A stretch of DNA of 48,797 nt from Lactiplantibacillus herbarum (GCF_001039045.1 NZ_LFEE01000042.1:40626-89422); one strand, 5' to 3'; counted from the stretch's first letter, positions 1 to 8,526 are shown. The notes: generated by a model not told the origin, from the letters alone. A program made the numbers and translations.

Positions 1-14
1 CAGACCATTAACCT

Positions 15-63
15 AAAAGTCACTCGTAATCACGCTAATTTAGCGGACTGCGGGTGACTTTTT
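15..63 (-). terminator. terminator of the 87-aa membrane protein
   Basis: Inverted repeat AAAGTCAC / GTGACTTT flanked by A and T runs on both sides, directly after the stop codon at 68. It can act in both directions. Confidence 0.6.
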
Positions 64-67
64 ATGC

Positions 68-331
68 TTAAATTAATGCTGTAACAATAAAAAATTTAAC
101 GTTAGCAATGATAAACAATCCAAATACAAGCCCCATACTAAGATGATTCAAACCCTGCCGATCCGCAGTATTGGGGAATAGAATAAAGTGCAAATCTAAT
201 ATCAGCAGCGAACTAAACGCACTGACCGTCAGCCACCAAACCGTATTAGCCATCAGTGTAATCAGTAGTATGGCAGCAACGCCAATAATAAAACCCTGAC
301 GCCATCGAAGTGCAGAAAACTTTGATAACAT
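68..331 (-). CDS. small three-helix membrane protein, unknown function
   Basis: An 87-residue protein with a short basic N-terminus (KFSALRWRQ) followed by about three hydrophobic segments (residues 13-30, 33-52 and 66-87). I do not recognise the family. The start at 331 is supported by a strong AGGAGGGGG Shine-Dalgarno about 9 bases upstream. It stands alone, downstream of ndh on the same strand but separated by a hairpin terminator, so it probably has its own promoter. No catalytic motif is visible; the product is most likely an integral membrane protein of the cytoplasmic membrane. Confidence 0.7.
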   Translation of the reverse strand: MLSKFSALRWRQGFIIGVAAILLITLMANTVWWLTVSAFSSLLILDLHFILFPNTADRQGLNHLSMGLVFGLFIIANVKFFIVTALI

Positions 332-435
332 AACATATTACCCCCTCCTTTAACCACATCATACGAGGGCTGACATCAAAGCGTTAGGCAATACATTTGT
401 AACTTAACTGTTCAAATATTGCAGTCCTAAACAAC

Positions 436-484
436 AAAAGGTAGCGTACTCAGGCTTGGATAAGCTCCGTGTACACTACCTTTT
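436..484 (-). terminator. terminator of ndh
   Basis: Imperfect stem AAAAGGTAGCGTAC / GTACACTACCTTTT with one mismatch, about 50 bases past the ndh stop codon. The T-run is only four bases long. Confidence 0.6.
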
Positions 485-530
485 AGGCAATCATAATTGC
501 TAATTTATTTATTTTTAAACCTATAACTTT

Positions 531-1733
531 CTAGTGATATAGATCAAAACGCCCCTTGCTGAAGACGGTCCCTAGATGGGCACTTTCCATCAATGAACGG
601 TCCGTAATAATCTTCTTCAATGCTGAAGCTGGGTAGCCATGTACTGGTTTGTTACTGCTGAAAACTTCACCGATCCCATCGCGGTCACTCAATGAGGCCA
701 CGGTACCGCTAGATTCATACTTGAACGCCGTCGTTGCTTGATCATGGCGTAGAGCAGCAATGTTCTTGGCCGCTTGTTCACCCGCAGCTAACGCAATTTG
801 AGCCGTGGTTGGGTATGGACGGTTACTTTCTGGATCCATTACAGCTGAGACGTCTCCGACAATGAAGACTTCAGGATGATCATCTAATGATAGATCGGGT
901 TTAACCACAACACGGTTACGGCGTTGTTCAAAACCAGAATCCGCAATCACGTGTGATCCACTAACCCCAACGGTCCAAATAATCGTGTTGGCCGAAAATT
1001 CATGTTCTTGCTTGTCCGTATCGCTGTAAACGACGGCACCTGGCTTAATAGCTTCAATAATTGAACCTAAGCGCATCTCGACGTTGTTCTTTTCCATGAA
1101 CTTCAAGGCATAGTCCCGCAATTCTTGCGTAAACATTGGCAAGATCGAAGGCATCCGTTCCAAACAAACTAGCTTGATAGCGGGTGTTTGGTACTTCGCT
1201 TGTAATTTTGGTAACGACTGGGTTAATTCGCCCAACAATTCAATCCCAGTAAAACCGGCACCACAGACTGCGATCTTCAAGTCATTCTTATCTTGCGTCG
1301 TCTTGTATGCCTTGATGCGATCTTCAATATGTTGATAGACCGCTTCAGAGGTTGCCAAGTCATCCATTGGTAGCGCATTTTCATCCGCACCAGCGACACC
1401 GAATGTTTCAGACTGGAAGCCCAATCCTAAGACAAGATAGTCATAGGATAAATCCGCGTGATCTTCAAAACTAACTTGTTTAGCTTCAATATCCACGTGC
1501 TTTACGGTCGCTTGGACAAATTGTACCCGTTTCCCAATGATGTCTGGAATTTGATAAGTAATCCGCTCAGGTGCAATCGTCCCCGCTGCGACCTCATGAA
1601 GATTCGTCTTCTCCGTATGAGTCGCCGTCTGATCAACCAGTACGATTTCGTCCTCAGTTGGTAAGCTCTTCTGCAAAAACTTAACGGCACGCATCCCTCC
1701 GTAACCTCCACCCAATACTAAAGTTGTTGCCAT
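531..1733 (-). CDS. ndh: type II NADH dehydrogenase
   Basis: 400 residues, the usual length for non-proton-pumping NADH:quinone oxidoreductases (NDH-2). Two dinucleotide-binding motifs are visible: GGGYGG at residues 8-13 (FAD) and CGAGFTG near residue 157 (NADH), followed by the C-terminal FAD motif IVGDVSAV. The family passes electrons from NADH to membrane quinone at the inner face of the membrane. In lactic acid bacteria it feeds a cytochrome bd oxidase when heme and menaquinone are supplied, otherwise it can help reoxidise NADH. The start is supported by AAAGGGG about 12 bases upstream. It is a single-gene unit next to ackA, which runs in the same direction behind its own terminator. Confidence 0.9.
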   Translation of the reverse strand: MATTLVLGGGYGGMRAVKFLQKSLPTEDEIVLVDQTATHTEKTNLHEVAAGTIAPERITYQIPDIIGKRVQFVQATVKHVDIEAKQVSFEDHADLSYDYLVLGLGFQSETFGVAGADENALPMDDLATSEAVYQHIEDRIKAYKTTQDKNDLKIAVCGAGFTGIELLGELTQSLPKLQAKYQTPAIKLVCLERMPSILPMFTQELRDYALKFMEKNNVEMRLGSIIEAIKPGAVVYSDTDKQEHEFSANTIIWTVGVSGSHVIADSGFEQRRNRVVVKPDLSLDDHPEVFIVGDVSAVMDPESNRPYPTTAQIALAAGEQAAKNIAALRHDQATTAFKYESSGTVASLSDRDGIGEVFSSNKPVHGYPASALKKIITDRSLMESAHLGTVFSKGRFDLYH

Positions 1734-1783
1734 AATCTATTAACCCCTTTCATCACGGGCTTAACGTGATGCCAAAACGCACT

Positions 1784-1813
1784 TTATCACTAGACCTAAT
1801 CGCGTTACGTCAA
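1784..1813 (-). promoter_or_regulatory. candidate ndh promoter
   Basis: On the minus strand TTGACG (1808-1813), an 18-base spacer and TGATAA (1784-1789), about 50 bases upstream of the ndh start. Confidence 0.45.
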
Positions 1814-2032
1814 TCATCATCAACCCATTTATAGCCTGATAACTATACTTACATGGTACACTGTTCTTTCACAAAATTCAGCTAAAACGGCATACTATTT
1901 TCATTGTTTACAATTAATTTGTTAACTAAGCAAAAGACGAGCTCTTCAACAGCTAATTTTGCGATAAAAACACCCTTTATTCGACTTTAATAACTGCTTA
2001 TAGGCAATCACTCACTTCTCACGCCAACCAAA
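1814..2032. other. intergenic stretch, nothing clear
   Basis: AT-rich spacer between ackA and ndh. I see no ORF with a ribosome binding site and no convincing hairpin apart from the ackA terminator at its left edge. Confidence 0.5.
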
Positions 2033-2068
2033 AAAATCATTCCTGCATAATCGCAAGAATGATTTTTT
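2033..2068 (-). terminator. terminator of ackA
   Basis: Stem AATCATTC / GAATGATT with six T residues following on the minus strand, immediately after the ackA stop codon. Confidence 0.8.
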
Positions 2069-2072
2069 AGTT

Positions 2073-3269
2073 TTATTCAGTTTTAGCAAGTCGTTCGACA
2101 TCACGAACAATCATCAATTCTTCGTTAGTAGGCACAACCATGACCGTAACCGGTGCATCGTCTTGGCTAATAACCTGTTCTTCACCGTGCATGTGGTTCT
2201 TTTCGTCATCAACAGTCACACCGAAGTAACTTAATTCATTTAAGATCCGTTCACGAATCATCCATGAATTTTCACCGACACCAGCGGTAAAGACTAAAGC
2301 ATCGATCCCGTTCATTTCGGCAATGTAGCTCCCCACGTACTTCACAACCCGATTAACAAAAATTTCGATTGCTAATTCAGATTGTTCACGGGTTTCCTTA
2401 GTCTTATCAAGGTCACGCATATCTGGTGACAAGCCTGAAATCCCAAGTAAACCTGATTTGTGATTCAAAATATCCACAAAGTCTTCAACGTCTTTGATTC
2501 CGAGGTGACGCATTAAGAATGGAATCAAAGAAGCATCGATGTCACCAGAACGGGTACTCATTGTAATCCCAGCTAATGGTGTGAAGCCCATTGACGTATC
2601 AACGGCCTTACCGTGATCAAACGCCGTGATTGAAGCTCCAGATCCAAGGTGTAATGTGATTAATTTCAATGAATCTAGCGGTTTGCCTAATAATTCAGCC
2701 GTCCGGTTAGCAACGTAGCGGTGGCTAGTCCCATGCGCACCGTACTTACGGGCACCAAACTTTTCGTAGTATTCATAAGGAATACTGTATAAGTAATTGA
2801 CCTTAGGCATGTCCGAATACAGTGATGTATCGAATACAGCGACCTGAACAGCCTTTGGTAATAAATCACGGAATACTTCAATATAGTAAGCCTGCGTTGG
2901 ATTATGTAGCGGCGCATACTCAGATAAATCCTTGATTTGTTTCAAAGTCTTAGGGGTAATCACAACGGAATCTTTAAATTCCTCGCCACCCGCAACGACG
3001 CGGTGGCCAACCCCAGTAATTTCGCTCAAATGTTCCACGATATTGTCACTCTTTAAACGAGTAAGAACCATTGCTGCGGCTTCTTTGGCGTCAATATTAT
3101 CCTTAGTTTCAGAATACTTAGTGCCATCCGCTTTTTTAATCTTAAATACTGATTCTGGTAACCCTAACCGGTCTACCATTCCTGATGCGATCACCGTTTC
3201 TTCGGGAACGCTAAATAGTTTCCATTTTAAAGTTGAACTGCCGGCGTTAATTGCTAAAATTTTTGCCAT
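2073..3269 (-). CDS. ackA: acetate kinase
   Basis: 398 residues, matching the acetate kinase family length. It interconverts acetyl phosphate + ADP and acetate + ATP in the cytoplasm, giving ATP in the phosphoketolase and mixed-acid branches. Visible family motifs are the N-terminal NAGSSTLKW, GHRVVAGG, HLGSGAS and DTSMGFTPLAG. I start it at MAKILAINAGS (3269), five codons inside the longest frame, because GGAGG lies 8 bases upstream of that ATG. L. plantarum-type genomes carry several ackA paralogues, so this may be one of a set. The promoter region holds two candidate CcpA sites (see 3307-3335 and 3377-3390). Confidence 0.95.
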   Translation of the reverse strand: MAKILAINAGSSTLKWKLFSVPEETVIASGMVDRLGLPESVFKIKKADGTKYSETKDNIDAKEAAAMVLTRLKSDNIVEHLSEITGVGHRVVAGGEEFKDSVVITPKTLKQIKDLSEYAPLHNPTQAYYIEVFRDLLPKAVQVAVFDTSLYSDMPKVNYLYSIPYEYYEKFGARKYGAHGTSHRYVANRTAELLGKPLDSLKLITLHLGSGASITAFDHGKAVDTSMGFTPLAGITMSTRSGDIDASLIPFLMRHLGIKDVEDFVDILNHKSGLLGISGLSPDMRDLDKTKETREQSELAIEIFVNRVVKYVGSYIAEMNGIDALVFTAGVGENSWMIRERILNELSYFGVTVDDEKNHMHGEEQVISQDDAPVTVMVVPTNEELMIVRDVERLAKTE

Positions 3270-3306
3270 GACTATTTCCTCCATCCATCATCAAGTGCCT
3301 ACTGCC

Positions 3307-3335
3307 AGTTTATCCAATTATGGATGCGCTTTCAA
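3307..3335 (-). promoter_or_regulatory. ackA promoter overlapping a cre-like site
   Basis: Minus-strand promoter TTGAAA (3330-3335), 17-base spacer, TAAACT (3307-3312). A cre-like sequence TGAAAGCGCATCCA (3321-3334) overlaps the -35 box and spacer. It matches the CcpA consensus TGWAANCGNTNWCA except at two positions. Confidence 0.5.
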
Positions 3336-3376
3336 GGCCTTTTTCACAAACTCTTAGTTTTCCTTAACCATAACAA

Positions 3377-3390
3377 CTAAAACGCTTGCA
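3377..3390 (-). promoter_or_regulatory. second cre-like site upstream of ackA
   Basis: TGCAAGCGTTTTAG on the minus strand, about 83 bases upstream of the inferred ackA start of transcription. The core AAGCG is present but the last two bases and the third differ from the consensus. In Bacillus subtilis ackA is activated by CcpA from an upstream cre. Confidence 0.35.
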
Positions 3391-3398
3391 TATTGTTG

Positions 3399-3426
3399 TT
3401 TTCATAAGTCTAAATTAACGTATAAT
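3399..3426 (+). promoter_or_regulatory. promoter of the 122-aa membrane protein
   Basis: TTTTCA (3399-3404), 16-base spacer, perfect TATAAT (3421-3426), divergent from ackA. Confidence 0.5.
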
Positions 3427-3454
3427 AGCCGTAAATGAAAGCGAGGTGTTTGTG

Positions 3455-3823
3455 ATGGCAAAAAAATCATTTTCTTGGACGCTCAACAACTTGTTTGCCG
3501 CCCTACTGCTACTCGTTGGTTCGGGACTGACCGTAACGGCACTAACCATCAGTTTTGGTAGCTGGATTAGCGTTGAAGCTATCGTTACGGCTGCCATCCT
3601 AGGATTAGTCGCACTAATTTTTCTTCACCCGGCACCCATCAGTGCCCTTGTCCCGATCACTATTCTGATTAGCCTCGGCATAGGTTACGCGACCTATTTC
3701 AGTACAACTTCACACACTTGGCTAATGACCAGTTTAGCCGTCATCATCACGGCTAGCATCATCGGTTATGGATTACGATTAAGACAGACTATCCGACAGC
3801 GCCACAGCCGTTGGTACCGCTGA
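3455..3823 (+). CDS. integral membrane protein, unknown function
   Basis: 122 residues from the ATG at 3455, chosen over the GTG at 3446 because GCGAGGTG lies about 6 bases upstream. The protein has about four hydrophobic segments (roughly residues 10-30, 35-57, 62-78 and 86-103) and a strongly basic tail (RLRQTIRQRHSRWYR), so the C-terminus is expected in the cytoplasm. It is divergent from ackA with its own promoter. I do not recognise a family and propose no function. Confidence 0.7.
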   Translation: MAKKSFSWTLNNLFAALLLLVGSGLTVTALTISFGSWISVEAIVTAAILGLVALIFLHPAPISALVPITILISLGIGYATYFSTTSHTWLMTSLAVIITASIIGYGLRLRQTIRQRHSRWYR

Positions 3824-3910
3824 GTTAGTATTAGTTTGACTGATCAAATTAATCCTTTTTACTTCTATAATGTATATTAAGAAACCAATTCAGCTTAAAG
3901 GCCTAACTCA

Positions 3911-3955
3911 AAATAAGCGACTTCAGTAATATCACCATTCTGGAGTGGCTTATTT
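3911..3955. terminator. inverted repeat, probable terminator
   Basis: AAATAAGC / GGCTTATTT with a loop of about 28 bases between the membrane-protein gene and the helicase operon. The T-run is short. Confidence 0.45.
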
Positions 3956-3995
3956 AGCTTGCCAATTTATTAGTCCCAAAACGTTCACCCACAGG

Positions 3996-4024
3996 CAGAC
4001 AAAACCGAACAGATGTTTTATAAT
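3996..4024 (+). promoter_or_regulatory. promoter of the helicase operon
   Basis: CAGACA (3996-4001), 17-base spacer, TATAAT (4019-4024), 32 bases before the helicase start codon. Confidence 0.5.
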
Positions 4025-4056
4025 GAAGGATAACTAATCTCAGAAAGGACACCCCA

Positions 4057-6432
4057 ATGACAACTAAGATCGGTATTCGCCAACTCGTTGAATTTGTACT
4101 GCGGCAGGGCGATTTAAATGAAGTTAAAAATAGCCAGAACACCGCCCTCAACGGTGCCAATATCCACCGTCAGTTGCAGAGTACCCGGGGTGCCGACTAT
4201 GAGAGCGAGGTCTATCTTAAACAGACCGTCAGCATGAACGATACTGACTACATCATTTCCGGACGGGCTGACGGTGTTCAGCTCAACGATGATGGCGCTC
4301 TGATTGAAGAAATCAAGACATCAGATCAAGCATTCACTGATTTGACCCCCAATACCCAAACACTCTACTGGGGACAGGTACAAGTTTATGGTTACCTGCT
4401 ATTACAGGATCATCCTGAACTTGACCAAGTGACCTTACAGTTAACTTATTTTCAGGTTATCGCTGAAAAGATCACTAAGACGCAAAAAATCATGCACCGT
4501 GCGGAACTAGATACTTTCTTCAAAGACCTGATTACTGAATACGAATACTGGCTAACCCTGCGTGCCGACCTCCGGCAAAAACGAAATGCTTCTATTCAAG
4601 AATTGCCCTTTCCGTTTCCCGCATTTCGACCGGGACAACGAGAACTAGCGGCAGCGGTCTATAAAGCGATTCGCTTACAAAAGCGGCTTTTCGTGGAAGC
4701 TCCCACAGGAACCGGTAAGACGATTTCGACACTATTCCCCGCCATCAAAGCAATGGGCGAGGATCAGATTGAACGTCTATTCTACTTCACTGCTAAGCAG
4801 AGCACCCGCCACGTCGCTGAAGAAGCCGTGACCTTGATGAGTCAAGATGGTCTGCAGATCAAGAGTATTACCTTAACGGCTAAGGACCAGATTCGCTTTC
4901 CTGAGGAACAGGATGTTCTGCCTGAAGATAATCCATTCATGATTGGTTACTACGACCGCCTCAAGCCAGCGCTCAAAGATATTCTGACACACGAGAACCA
5001 ACTTACCCGGCCCGTGATTGAAGACTATGCACGCAAACACACCGTTGATCCGTTTGAATTCTCACTGGATATCTCACTATTCTGTGACATTGTCATCTGT
5101 GACTATAATTACTTATTCGATCCATTAGTCTACTTGCAGCGATTCTTCAGCGAAAGTGACGACGAAAACTTTTTTCTCGTCGATGAAGTTCATAATCTCG
5201 TCAGCCGAGCCCGCGATATGTACTCGGCTACCGTTAGCGACCAACCAATTGGCCATCTGCTAAAGCTAGCCAAGCCCGATAAGAGTCAACCAAGCGACGA
5301 TCTGCAGCGAGAACTTAAAAAAGTTCGCCGCAGCTTTACCCGTATCAGTAAAACGCTCGTTGATGATGAGGTTACGGAACAAGTCTTGCCAGATCCGCCC
5401 GATAAATTACTGCGCACACTCCGCATGTTCAATGAGTTTATATCCGACTGGCTCATGAAGCAGAAGCCTAGTGCCTTGCTCGATGCCGTTCGTGACTACT
5501 TCTTCGCTTGCCTTACCTTTGTCAAAATCGGTGACCTCTACGATGGTAGTTATCAGACGCGCTTCGTTATCGAAGATCGGCACCTAACCATCAAAGAGCT
5601 CTGCCTTGACCCTAGTGATTTCTTACACCGCTCGCTGCAACTCGGTTCAGGGGCCATCCTTTTCTCGGCAACCCTCTCACCAATGGATTACTATCAGCGA
5701 GTTCTGGGCGGTCAGGGTAACAGCATTGCCTACCAACTGCCATCACCCTTTCCACCAAAGCACCAAGCAATTCTAGTCACTCAATACGTTCAAACGACTT
5801 ACCGCGAACGTGAACATAATATAGAAAGAATCGTTGCTAGTATCCACGCAATGCTGACAGCCAAAACCGGGAATTACCTTGTCTTCTTCCCGTCTTACGG
5901 CTATTTAACTCAGATTGCCACTGCCTTTAAAGCGACTTATCCTGATATTGCGACGACCATGCAAGCACCGACAATGGATGCGGCTGCACGCCAAGCCTTC
6001 TTAGACCAATTCACAGATGCTCCCGAGCAGACTTTGCTAGGATTCTGTGTCCTGGGTGGTATCTTTTCAGAAGGAATTGATCTCCGTGGTGAACGTTTGA
6101 TTGGCGTCGCTATCGTGAGTGTCGGCTTGCCCGGTATCAACGCTGAAACCAATCTGATTCGCGATTACTATGACCATCAAAATGGCCAGGGATTTGCTTA
6201 CGCCTATCAATTGCCAGGCATGAATAACGTTTTACAAGCCGCGGGACGCCTGATTCGCAGTATGACTGATACGGGGATCATCCTATTACTGGATCAACGT
6301 TTTGCCAGTCGCCGTTACGCGGAACTCTTCCCACCACACTGGCAGTATTTTCAAACGATTGACTCGCTACCTCAATTAGCAGCAACGATTGGTAACTTTT
6401 GGCAACAGACGGAGGATTCTCATGAAAACTAA
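4057..6432 (+). CDS. nuclease-helicase of the DinG/XPD type, iron-sulfur cysteines lost
   Basis: 791 residues. The N-terminal third looks like a PD-(D/E)XK nuclease: GRADGV (Asp72) then IEEIK (Glu85, Lys87). A superfamily 2 helicase follows: Walker A APTGTGKT (215-222), Walker B DEVH (376-379) and the late motif AAGRLIRS near residue 745. The layout matches COG1199 helicases fused to a Cas4-like nuclease, which unwind or process DNA. In the relatives I remember, four cysteines between Walker A and B hold an Fe-S cluster. Here the same stretch reads IRF, PEDNPFMIGYYDR and HTVDPFEF; the only cysteines (343 and 348) lie outside the expected positions. It is first in a four-gene operon, and its last 11 bases overlap the next start. 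Confidence 0.85.
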   Translation: MTTKIGIRQLVEFVLRQGDLNEVKNSQNTALNGANIHRQLQSTRGADYESEVYLKQTVSMNDTDYIISGRADGVQLNDDGALIEEIKTSDQAFTDLTPNTQTLYWGQVQVYGYLLLQDHPELDQVTLQLTYFQVIAEKITKTQKIMHRAELDTFFKDLITEYEYWLTLRADLRQKRNASIQELPFPFPAFRPGQRELAAAVYKAIRLQKRLFVEAPTGTGKTISTLFPAIKAMGEDQIERLFYFTAKQSTRHVAEEAVTLMSQDGLQIKSITLTAKDQIRFPEEQDVLPEDNPFMIGYYDRLKPALKDILTHENQLTRPVIEDYARKHTVDPFEFSLDISLFCDIVICDYNYLFDPLVYLQRFFSESDDENFFLVDEVHNLVSRARDMYSATVSDQPIGHLLKLAKPDKSQPSDDLQRELKKVRRSFTRISKTLVDDEVTEQVLPDPPDKLLRTLRMFNEFISDWLMKQKPSALLDAVRDYFFACLTFVKIGDLYDGSYQTRFVIEDRHLTIKELCLDPSDFLHRSLQLGSGAILFSATLSPMDYYQRVLGGQGNSIAYQLPSPFPPKHQAILVTQYVQTTYREREHNIERIVASIHAMLTAKTGNYLVFFPSYGYLTQIATAFKATYPDIATTMQAPTMDAAARQAFLDQFTDAPEQTLLGFCVLGGIFSEGIDLRGERLIGVAIVSVGLPGINAETNLIRDYYDHQNGQGFAYAYQLPGMNNVLQAAGRLIRSMTDTGIILLLDQRFASRRYAELFPPHWQYFQTIDSLPQLAATIGNFWQQTEDSHEN

Positions 6433-7138
6433 ACTCACGCGCCAATTAGAAACTACCCTCTATCAGTATTGTCTGGAACAGGGGGCCTACGTTGTCGAAG
6501 AGGTTGCGATGCCTGACAATCAGGGTATCGTTGACACGCTGAGTTATCAGCAACTTCCCGATAACCAGGTCGAGTGGCGTTGTTATGAACTCAAAGTGAC
6601 TAAGGCAGACTTTCATTCTAAGGCTAAGTTGTCATTTATCGGCCACTATAATTACTTTGTCTTGCCGCAAGCACTCTATGAAGAAGTGCAGGCTGAAATT
6701 CCGAGCCATATTGGCGTATTGAGCTACCGCGCTTTTGATCAGCGCGCACTCGACCTTTCTCCCCAGCCATTACGCACACCCGGATTCTTAACAGTTGTCA
6801 AAAAAGCGCAATATCAAGACTTGCAGGTTGACCAACTTCCTTTGATCAGTCACTTTATTACGTCTTTATTTCGCGAAGTCGACAAGGCCAAACGGGTCAA
6901 AAAAGGACTTCAGCTCTATTCAGATGACCAATTATTTAAGGAACTGAAAAAAAGAGCACGAACGGGTTACGACGTTTACGATCCTGAACAAAACATATAC
7001 GACCGCTTTATCAAGGACACTCAGACTGATGCCATTACAGCGCTACAAGCTGAATTAGATGCCCGCAATGCTGAGTACCAAGCGTTACAACTGAAGTATC
7101 AGGAACTACTAGCACCTAATCTGAGGGAACACCTATGA
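6422..7138 (+). CDS. MmcB-like PD-(D/E)XK protein
   Basis: 238 residues from the ATG at 6422, selected because GGAGG lies about 6 bases upstream; a longer frame exists but has no ribosome binding site. Residues 25-100 look like the restriction-endonuclease fold of MmcB-type DNA repair proteins: Asp38 in IVDTL, Glu56 and Lys58 in YELKVTKADF, then a core ending in HYNYFVLP. The C-terminus (about residues 195-235) is a predicted coiled coil. It overlaps the helicase by 11 bases and the next gene by 4, so the three are translationally coupled. A DNA-cleaving or DNA-binding role with the helicase is inferred; I cannot name the family with certainty. Confidence 0.65.
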   Translation: MKTKLTRQLETTLYQYCLEQGAYVVEEVAMPDNQGIVDTLSYQQLPDNQVEWRCYELKVTKADFHSKAKLSFIGHYNYFVLPQALYEEVQAEIPSHIGVLSYRAFDQRALDLSPQPLRTPGFLTVVKKAQYQDLQVDQLPLISHFITSLFREVDKAKRVKKGLQLYSDDQLFKELKKRARTGYDVYDPEQNIYDRFIKDTQTDAITALQAELDARNAEYQALQLKYQELLAPNLREHL

Positions 7139-8058
7139 TAACTTATTACCCTTATTTTCGCGGGCGTATGTATGATTTACTCGCACTCAAAGCCCTTTGT
7201 GAACAGAAGCAATTGGGACCACAGATCATTCCCGTTATTGAACCGGTGCGAGATTCTAAAGAATTACAGCAACTTGTTCAGGCGTTTATAAATACGCAAC
7301 AACCTTTTAGTCTCATTGCTAATCCGCAAGTTAGCGTGTATGGTTTAAATACGGTTAAACGGTTTCCGTTACCAGACTTATCTAACGCGCCGTTTTATCA
7401 CCCAGGAGCGATTCTCGCTGCAGATTTTAGTAGCGCTTTTGTACACACCGAGGTCGGACAAACCAGCTTGCTACTCGCACCTAACTTTCCGTTACTACAA
7501 GCTTATCAGGATACCGAGGTCCTAAATCAAGTCAGCGGTGTCCTGATTCCAAATGAAGCCCGACTACATCAACTGGTCTCCAAACAAGCCATTTTATTGA
7601 CCGACTCAATTGTTCCACCACATCACTCAGACGAACCTGATCTGATTGATAGCTACTTTTCATCGGCATTCTGGGCACACGTACCAGTTGGTTATCAAGG
7701 TTTCGGCGACTATTCCTTAATGGGCAGCACTTACTTTGATCACGGGATGCCCTCGCGAGCCATCACTCTGCATATTATCTATGTGACAGTTGATGGCACC
7801 TTACGAATACACCATTTTGTCTCTGATAGTAATGACAGCATGCGTGGGCAGAAGCAGAAATTTTTCGAAGCGCTCCACAAATTAACCGCTTGGGCACCAC
7901 CTTATTTAACCGGAATCAACCAGACACCAGCCCTGAATGAGTTACTCGCTTATGCAACTACGACTAAATTTCCGGGCCTCGGAACCATTAAGAAACTTGC
8001 AATCATGCACCACCTACAACTCATGCGTCGGTTACTGGCGCTTAATATAGGAGCGTAA
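7135..8058 (+). CDS. sce7725-like family protein
   Basis: 307 residues beginning MITYYPYFRGRMYDLLALK, followed by IIPVIEPVRDS. This start and the PVIEP motif resemble the uncharacterised sce7725 family, which I recall as often lying beside predicted nucleases; the assignment is from memory. No signal peptide or membrane segment is visible, so it should be cytoplasmic. The start overlaps the upstream stop as ATGA, with GAGGG about 7 bases before it. Its conserved place between a nuclease-like gene and a GcvH-like gene suggests a role in the same complex or pathway, but no activity can be read from the sequence. Confidence 0.6.
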   Translation: MITYYPYFRGRMYDLLALKALCEQKQLGPQIIPVIEPVRDSKELQQLVQAFINTQQPFSLIANPQVSVYGLNTVKRFPLPDLSNAPFYHPGAILAADFSSAFVHTEVGQTSLLLAPNFPLLQAYQDTEVLNQVSGVLIPNEARLHQLVSKQAILLTDSIVPPHHSDEPDLIDSYFSSAFWAHVPVGYQGFGDYSLMGSTYFDHGMPSRAITLHIIYVTVDGTLRIHHFVSDSNDSMRGQKQKFFEALHKLTAWAPPYLTGINQTPALNELLAYATTTKFPGLGTIKKLAIMHHLQLMRRLLALNIGA

Positions 8059-8060
8059 TC

Positions 8061-8435
8061 ATGGCACAACACGAATCTGCTTGGAAACAAATGATTAACT
8101 ATTATCGGACTGATTATCAAGAAAAGCACGCACCCATGCTTTACGGGAATGTCTGGATAACAACCAAATCTCACCAACGCTTTGTTCTTGGACTCACTGA
8201 TTCAGCAACCGCAACATTCACCAACATCAATCAGGTTGAACTTCCAGCAGCTGGTGATCACTTAGCGGCTGGCGAAACGCTCGTGACGATTACCGCTGAT
8301 GGTAGCCAGCATGTCATTACCACACCATTCAGTGGCACCGTTAAGAAGTGCAACACAGCGTTAGATACTGATCCAGCTGTGTTAAAGGCCACTAAACAGG
8401 CTAAAAACTGGCTCATTCAGCTAAAAGCAGACTAA
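8061..8435 (+). CDS. GcvH-like protein without the lipoyl lysine
   Basis: 124 residues. From residue 41 it aligns with glycine cleavage H protein: FVLGLTDSATATF, VELPAAGDHLAAGETL, TTPFSGTV, LDTDP, NWLIQLKA. In true GcvH the hairpin ESVKAASD carries the lysine that is lipoylated. Here the equivalent stretch (residues 76-86) reads TITADGSQHVI and has no lysine, so it cannot be lipoylated there. The fold is probably kept, while the carrier function is lost. AGGAGCG precedes the ATG, and only 2 bases separate it from the sce7725-like gene. It is the last gene of the operon, followed by a terminator. No glycine cleavage P or T genes are in the window. Confidence 0.7.
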   Translation: MAQHESAWKQMINYYRTDYQEKHAPMLYGNVWITTKSHQRFVLGLTDSATATFTNINQVELPAAGDHLAAGETLVTITADGSQHVITTPFSGTVKKCNTALDTDPAVLKATKQAKNWLIQLKAD

Positions 8436-8526
8436 TTAGTTACTTACTAATAATAAGTAACGGTGCTTGGTAATAGATTCATCAATTATCAAACAAATAT
8501 CACCTGAATTTATTAATTTTATTCAC

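Noticed and set aside
2932-3357. 141-codon frame antisense to ackA
   Set aside because: Shadow of the ackA coding sequence; no ribosome site or conserved motif.
3866-3871. TATAAT at 3866 as a promoter of the helicase operon
   Set aside because: No good -35 box, and a hairpin lies between it and the gene; the box at 4019 is better placed.
8438-8461. GTTACTTA / TAAGTAAC inverted repeat as terminator of the helicase operon
   Set aside because: No T-run follows; the hairpin at 8527-8571 is a much better terminator.
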